The notes under the pieces: model-generated
What the model saw: only the letters and a program-made list of their open reading frames with translations
Told to the model about the DNA's origin: nothing
The model's database searches: none
Position numbers and translations under genes: made by a program
Assembly (NCBI GenBank): GCA_965229355.1
Contig: OZ245869.1
Location: forward strand, 3,906,001 to 3,970,000
Source: GCA-2737725 sp965229355
Lineage (GTDB): Bacteria; Pseudomonadota; Alphaproteobacteria; Rhodospirillales; Rhodospirillaceae
Direction: 5' to 3'
DNA length: 64,000 nt
Part shown: positions 61,550 to 64,000 of the stretch, piece after piece
Position numbering within the stretch: the stretch's first letter is position 1
How the letters are laid out: the number at the start of each line of letters is the position of its first letter

Positions 61550-62430
61550 GCGGCGCGCCACCCGTAACACTCCGCCAGCGCGGGTAACAGTCCATCGCCG
61601 TGGACGGTGATGCTGATGGGTTGCATGGTACCCGTTTTCATCATACCGCCGATGTGTTCGACCATCTCTTCAAAGTCCATGGCTTGGCGCGCCATATGCG
61701 CGTTGGTGAAAAAGGTGTGTGCGTTGTTTTTGGTGCGCAGCGTCACCCAGCCTTCGGCAGCATCGGCGGGTTTGGGTTTTGCGTAAGCATGCAATGACGC
61801 TTCACGCATGGAACTATCCAGCCCGAACAAATGAAAACTCCTGAAGCCCAGCGCATAGCCCACCAGCACACTGCGCAAGCCCACGGTTGTTGGCCCCGGC
61901 ACCACCAACCAATCGCGGCCTGCATACTCGCGCTCGAGCATTTCAACGGGATATGCGCAGCCATCCACATCAATCCCTGCGTGCCACACATAAGCGCGGG
62001 CGCGTTTTAGCGCTTCGAACACACCAGCATCACACTGCGAGGCAATGGCGTAGATGGTGTTCTTTTGCGGCTTGGTAATGTAGCCCGCCACCCACGGCAT
62101 GGGGTCGAGCAAACATGCCGCCCACGGCGTAATGCCTTTCGACAGTAAGAAATCATGTGTTTTGTTCACGGCCCACACCTTGCCGCCGCGCTTGGCCAAT
62201 TTTCGGATGGCTTTCAGTTGCGCAATATCTGCAATCGAGGGCCCGCCCCCGCAGATAATCAGCGTGCCGCCCTTTTGTGTATCGCGTAAGGCTGCAAGGC
62301 TGGGCACATCGCGCGTCATGGCATTGCGCACACGCGCGCACGTTTCGGCCACATCAATACGCCCTGCCCCGCCGCTGATGTGCGTGGCCAAGGGCAGCAA
62401 TGCGGATGGAATTAATTCAGCGCTGAACAT
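61546..62430 (-). CDS. DUF115 / MptE-like phage protein
   Basis: A 294-residue protein with a DUF115-type Rossmann-like core: GGTLIICGGGPSIADIA near residue 53, KVWAVNKTHDFLLSKGI near 83, and VGLRSVLVGYALGFRSFHLFG near 185, followed by a Ser/Asp motif (GLDSSMREASLHA). Relatives act in pterin biosynthesis (MptE) or flagellin glycosylation (Maf), and are also found in phages with unknown roles. ATG at 62430 has AGGAG 8 nt upstream; upstream in-frame codons come from a tandem repeat. It is the first gene of the packaging unit. Confidence 0.75.
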   Translation of the reverse strand: MFSAELIPSALLPLATHISGGAGRIDVAETCARVRNAMTRDVPSLAALRDTQKGGTLIICGGGPSIADIAQLKAIRKLAKRGGKVWAVNKTHDFLLSKGITPWAACLLDPMPWVAGYITKPQKNTIYAIASQCDAGVFEALKRARAYVWHAGIDVDGCAYPVEMLEREYAGRDWLVVPGPTTVGLRSVLVGYALGFRSFHLFGLDSSMREASLHAYAKPKPADAAEGWVTLRTKNNAHTFFTNAHMARQAMDFEEMVEHIGGMMKTGTMQPISITVHGDGLLPALAECYGWRAA

Positions 62431-62505
62431 CGCGCATGCTCCTGAAAAAGAAATGGGCCGATGCGGAGCGGGCGTTGCGCTGTCAGGGGAAAGCGCGGTC
62501 TTCAC

Positions 62506-62567
62506 CGCGCGACAAGCGCATTGCTTAAACGCGCGACACGCGCATTGTTTAAATGCGCGTGTCGCGC
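62506..62567. repeat. 24-nt tandem repeat with perfect 14-bp hairpin upstream of packaging genes
   Basis: Two 24-nt units (62506-62529 and 62530-62553; common core GCGCGACA-GCGCATTG-TTAAA) are followed by TGCGCGTGTCGCGC (62554-62567), the exact reverse complement of 62531-62544. The stem is 14 bp with a 9-nt loop. It lies 76 nt upstream of the DUF115 start codon. It could be a packaging site, an operator or a transcriptional control element. Confidence 0.7.
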
Positions 62568-62735
62568 AGGCACCACATCGTCGCATCGGCCCGCCGCCAC
62601 AGCCCTTGCGTCATGTACAATTGGCCATGCACAAGGGACGCGCGCAGGCAAAGGCCTTGCACCTTCGCGCGCGTGTGGCGGAATTCAGTGATGGAATGAA
62701 AAAGAGTGCGTCGAAAACGCAGCTCCTAAAAAACG

Positions 62736-62768
62736 AAAACGCCCGCTGATTTTATCAGGGGCGTTTTT
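62736..62768. terminator. Bidirectional intrinsic terminator at right phage edge
   Basis: AAAACGCCC-G-CTGAT / ATCAG-GGGCGTTTT stem with a short T loop and T-runs on both strands. On the minus strand it would end the transcript of the kinase gene at 62924. Confidence 0.82.
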
Positions 62769-62778
62769 GTGATCTTGA

Positions 62779-62870
62779 AAACAGGGCTTTGTTGCCCCTG
62801 TTGTGCGCTTGGTGTTGGGGTGCTGGCAACAGCAGATAAAAGTTTTCCACCAATACAGACAGCCGCGTTC
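62779..62870 (-). pseudogene. Remnant of the small repeated phage gene (copy C)
   Basis: The minus-strand frame reads AAVCIGGKLLSAVASTPTPSA, matching copies A and B (VLIGGK...PTPGA). It is preceded by a stop codon with no start between, and the stop after PTPGA is lost. It appears to be a decayed copy at the right edge of the element. Confidence 0.4.
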
Positions 62871-62887
62871 GAGGGCTACGCCGCAGC

Positions 62888-62933
62888 TTTTATATAACGC
62901 TACTCCGCAATTTTTATATAGCGCTACTCCGCA
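62888..62933. repeat. Tandem repeat of the kinase 3' end
   Basis: TTTTATATAACGCTACTCCG at 62888 recurs at 62912 with one A/G change; a third, weaker copy precedes it (GGGCTACGCCGCAG near 62873). The unit is 24 nt. On the minus strand each copy repeats the last kinase codons and the stop (GCG GAG TAG). Confidence 0.75.
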
Positions 62934-64000
62934 GCGATCATCGGCGTATTCAAAACAGGTTCATCCGCGACCAACGGCAGGTGCAGAATAATCGCTGTCC
63001 CCGCCCCCGGCTTGCTGACCAATTCCGCACGACCGCCCGTTTGTTCCGCAAATTCGCGCACCAGTGATAACCCAAGCCCCGTCCCCTGGCCGGGTGCGCG
63101 GGTGGTGTAGAAGCGATCGAACGCGCGGGCCTGAACCTCGGGGCTCATCCCAACACCGCTATCGGCAACAGTTACAACAACCTCGCGCTCATCGGTTGCG
63201 CTGCCCGGCCTGCGGGCGATGGCCGTCGCAATTTGCACCGTGCCGCCATCGGGCATGGCGTGGCTGGCGTTGATCACCAAGTTCATCAACGCATCTTCAA
63301 AGCGGCCCATATCGGCCCGGCAGGTGATGGTGTCAGCTGACAAATTTAAAGACACGCGCACATTTCGCGCAACGGCGCGCGTCAGCAGAATGTGAACATT
63401 CTCGATCGCCTTGTTCACATCCACCAGTTCCAGCACCGGCTGGGTATCGCGTGAATAGCGCAGCAACCGCTTGGCCAGGCGCGAGCTACGTTCCGCCGCC
63501 GCCAAGCCCACATTCACAGCACGTCCTTCGCTGGACACTGGTGACAAAGTATCGCGTGCCAAGTTCAAGCTGTTCAACATCACGCCCAACAGATTGTTGA
63601 AGTCGTGCGCCACAGCGCCCGCCATTTGCGCCACCATGCGCTCGCGGTAGACACCTGAACTATCATTGGCAAGGGCAAGAGCCGCAGTAATGTCGGTGCA
63701 TAATGCTGTCAGCAGCACCACGCGGCCATCAGCATCGAACACAGGCTGCAAATTAATTTCGTTGGTGGTGTGATGCCCATCGCGGTGGCGCAACTTCGCA
63801 ACCACCATGTGCGCGCGTGCATCACGGATAGCGCTTTGAATTTCCGTCATGGCAACAGGGTCGTCTTGCAAGGCTGCCGCAACATCAACCGGGCGGCCCA
63901 AAACCTCATCGCGCGTTTTTTCATAGCGCTGTAAGTAAGCGGTGTTGGCGAACACAACCGGGCGCGCATCATCTTGCGCATCAATCACTAATATCGGCGA
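62924..64000 (-). CDS. PAS-domain sensor histidine kinase, partial (N terminus beyond window)
   Basis: The C-terminal 358 or so residues of a kinase whose frame continues past the window edge. Visible parts: a PAS domain (VFANTAYLQRYEKTRDEVLGRP), the phosphoacceptor region MAGAVAHDFNNLLGVMLNSL, and the ATPase domain (ALMNLVINASHAMPDGG; DSGVGMSPEVQARAFDRFYTT; GTGLGLSLVREFAEQ). It is a soluble HDFNN-type kinase in the visible part. It marks the return to host-like sequence after the phage element. Its 3' end is duplicated in tandem. Confidence 0.9.
   Translation of the reverse strand, partial: SPILVIDAQDDARPVVFANTAYLQRYEKTRDEVLGRPVDVAAALQDDPVAMTEIQSAIRDARAHMVVAKLRHRDGHHTTNEINLQPVFDADGRVVLLTALCTDITAALALANDSSGVYRERMVAQMAGAVAHDFNNLLGVMLNSLNLARDTLSPVSSEGRAVNVGLAAAERSSRLAKRLLRYSRDTQPVLELVDVNKAIENVHILLTRAVARNVRVSLNLSADTITCRADMGRFEDALMNLVINASHAMPDGGTVQIATAIARRPGSATDEREVVVTVADSGVGMSPEVQARAFDRFYTTRAPGQGTGLGLSLVREFAEQTGGRAELVSKPGAGTAIILHLPLVADEPVLNTPMIAAE

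Larger units (their letters stand above)
29518..62768 (-). mobile_element. Podovirus-derived prophage-like element with cargo
   Basis: A coherent minus-strand set of packaging, head, adaptor/tail and lysis genes, running from the DUF115/small terminase end at about 62.4 kb to Rz1 at 29.6 kb. Most ORFs look intact. Integrase, excisionase, repressor, replication and recombination genes are not seen, and no att-like repeat joins the two edges by eye. Cargo genes occupy many junctions, including a 3.5-kb host-like block. The edges are taken as the outermost phage-related terminators; true ends could differ by several hundred nt. Confidence 0.85.
62431..62923. other. Right-edge noncoding region of the phage element
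   Basis: Nearly 500 nt without a credible complete gene. It holds the 24-nt tandem repeats and perfect hairpin (62506-62567), a bidirectional terminator (62736-62768), a start-less remnant of the small repeated phage gene (about 62790-62870), and tandem copies of the kinase 3' end. Confidence 0.6.

Noticed and set aside
62506..62567. Possible CRISPR array
   Set aside because: Only two 24-nt units, with no spacers between them and no cas genes in the window.
62099..62749. A 216-codon plus-strand frame over DUF115 and the repeat region
   Set aside because: It is antisense to a supported gene, and its C-terminal half is produced by the tandem repeats.
29518..62768. Classical Rhodobacter-type gene transfer agent or tailocin
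   Set aside because: The gene set is podovirus-like (DUF5309 capsid, podovirus portal) rather than siphovirus-like, and it includes head and terminase genes, which rules out a tailocin.
29415..62923. Attachment-site direct repeats at the two edges of the phage element
   Set aside because: No shared sequence of useful length was found by eye between the left (29.4-29.6 kb) and right (62.4-62.9 kb) edges, and the two tRNA genes in the window are far from the element.

Overview
The window looks like the chromosome of an alphaproteobacterium. Evidence for this: a short NDUFS4-type complex I accessory protein, a run of small PAS_5-type proteins, many TonB-dependent receptors, membrane LytTR and PAS-kinase regulators, and FliG-based motility. 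The lineage is inferred from gene content; no rRNA or ribosomal protein gene is present to fix it.

Host part, 1-29.5 kb. A superoxide dismutase is followed by a yybP-ykoY (Mn2+) riboswitch that leads a UPF0016 cation/proton exporter gene. Then come a luciferase-like monooxygenase, a stand-alone FliG, a membrane LytTR regulator, and an operon-like block of one TonB-dependent receptor and two DUF1838 paralogues. An operon of a TPR/GT61 glycosyltransferase and four tandem PAS_5 proteins follows, then tRNA-Arg(UCU), the NDUFS4 gene, tRNA-Pro(UGG), an acyl-CoA-dehydrogenase-fold monooxygenase, an ArsR/SRPBCC pair with a clear palindromic operator, two more TonB-dependent receptors, a large hybrid histidine kinase and two chemoreceptors. 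Most units end in a recognisable intrinsic terminator.

Phage-derived part, about 29.5-62.8 kb, almost all on the minus strand. In transcription order: DUF115 protein, small terminase, a 3-TM protein, large terminase, portal, scaffold, DUF5309/SU10-like major capsid, adaptor, several small virion or tail proteins, a large stabilisation-like protein, a GNAT-like protein, an Ala/Gln-rich internal protein, and a lysis cassette (1-TM protein, GH24 endolysin, Rz, nested Rz1). This is a podovirus-like virion and packaging set. No integrase, repressor, replication gene or clear att repeat is visible, although both flanks look like host DNA, so it may be a domesticated or gene-transfer-agent-like element.

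The most interesting signal is a four-fold family of chimeric proteins placed between successive head genes: after the large terminase, before and after the portal, and after the capsid. Each joins a conserved ~155-residue N-terminal domain to a different peptidoglycan hydrolase (two lytic-transglycosylase-like, two M23 peptidase). Each is followed directly by a small membrane or secreted protein. M23-type copies have homologous secreted Cys-containing partners; transglycosylase-type copies have multi-TM partners. Three of the four units end at similar GC-rich terminators. This is the layout of a polymorphic effector-immunity system carried in phage head modules; the effector/immunity reading is an inference.

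Other cargo sits at phage gene junctions: a Sel1-like secreted protein, LysR plus sensor kinase, an FkbM methyltransferase, and a 3.5-kb block of host-like genes (DoxX, secreted protein, DUF1330, IclR, DUF983). A PAS histidine kinase running off the right edge resumes host sequence.
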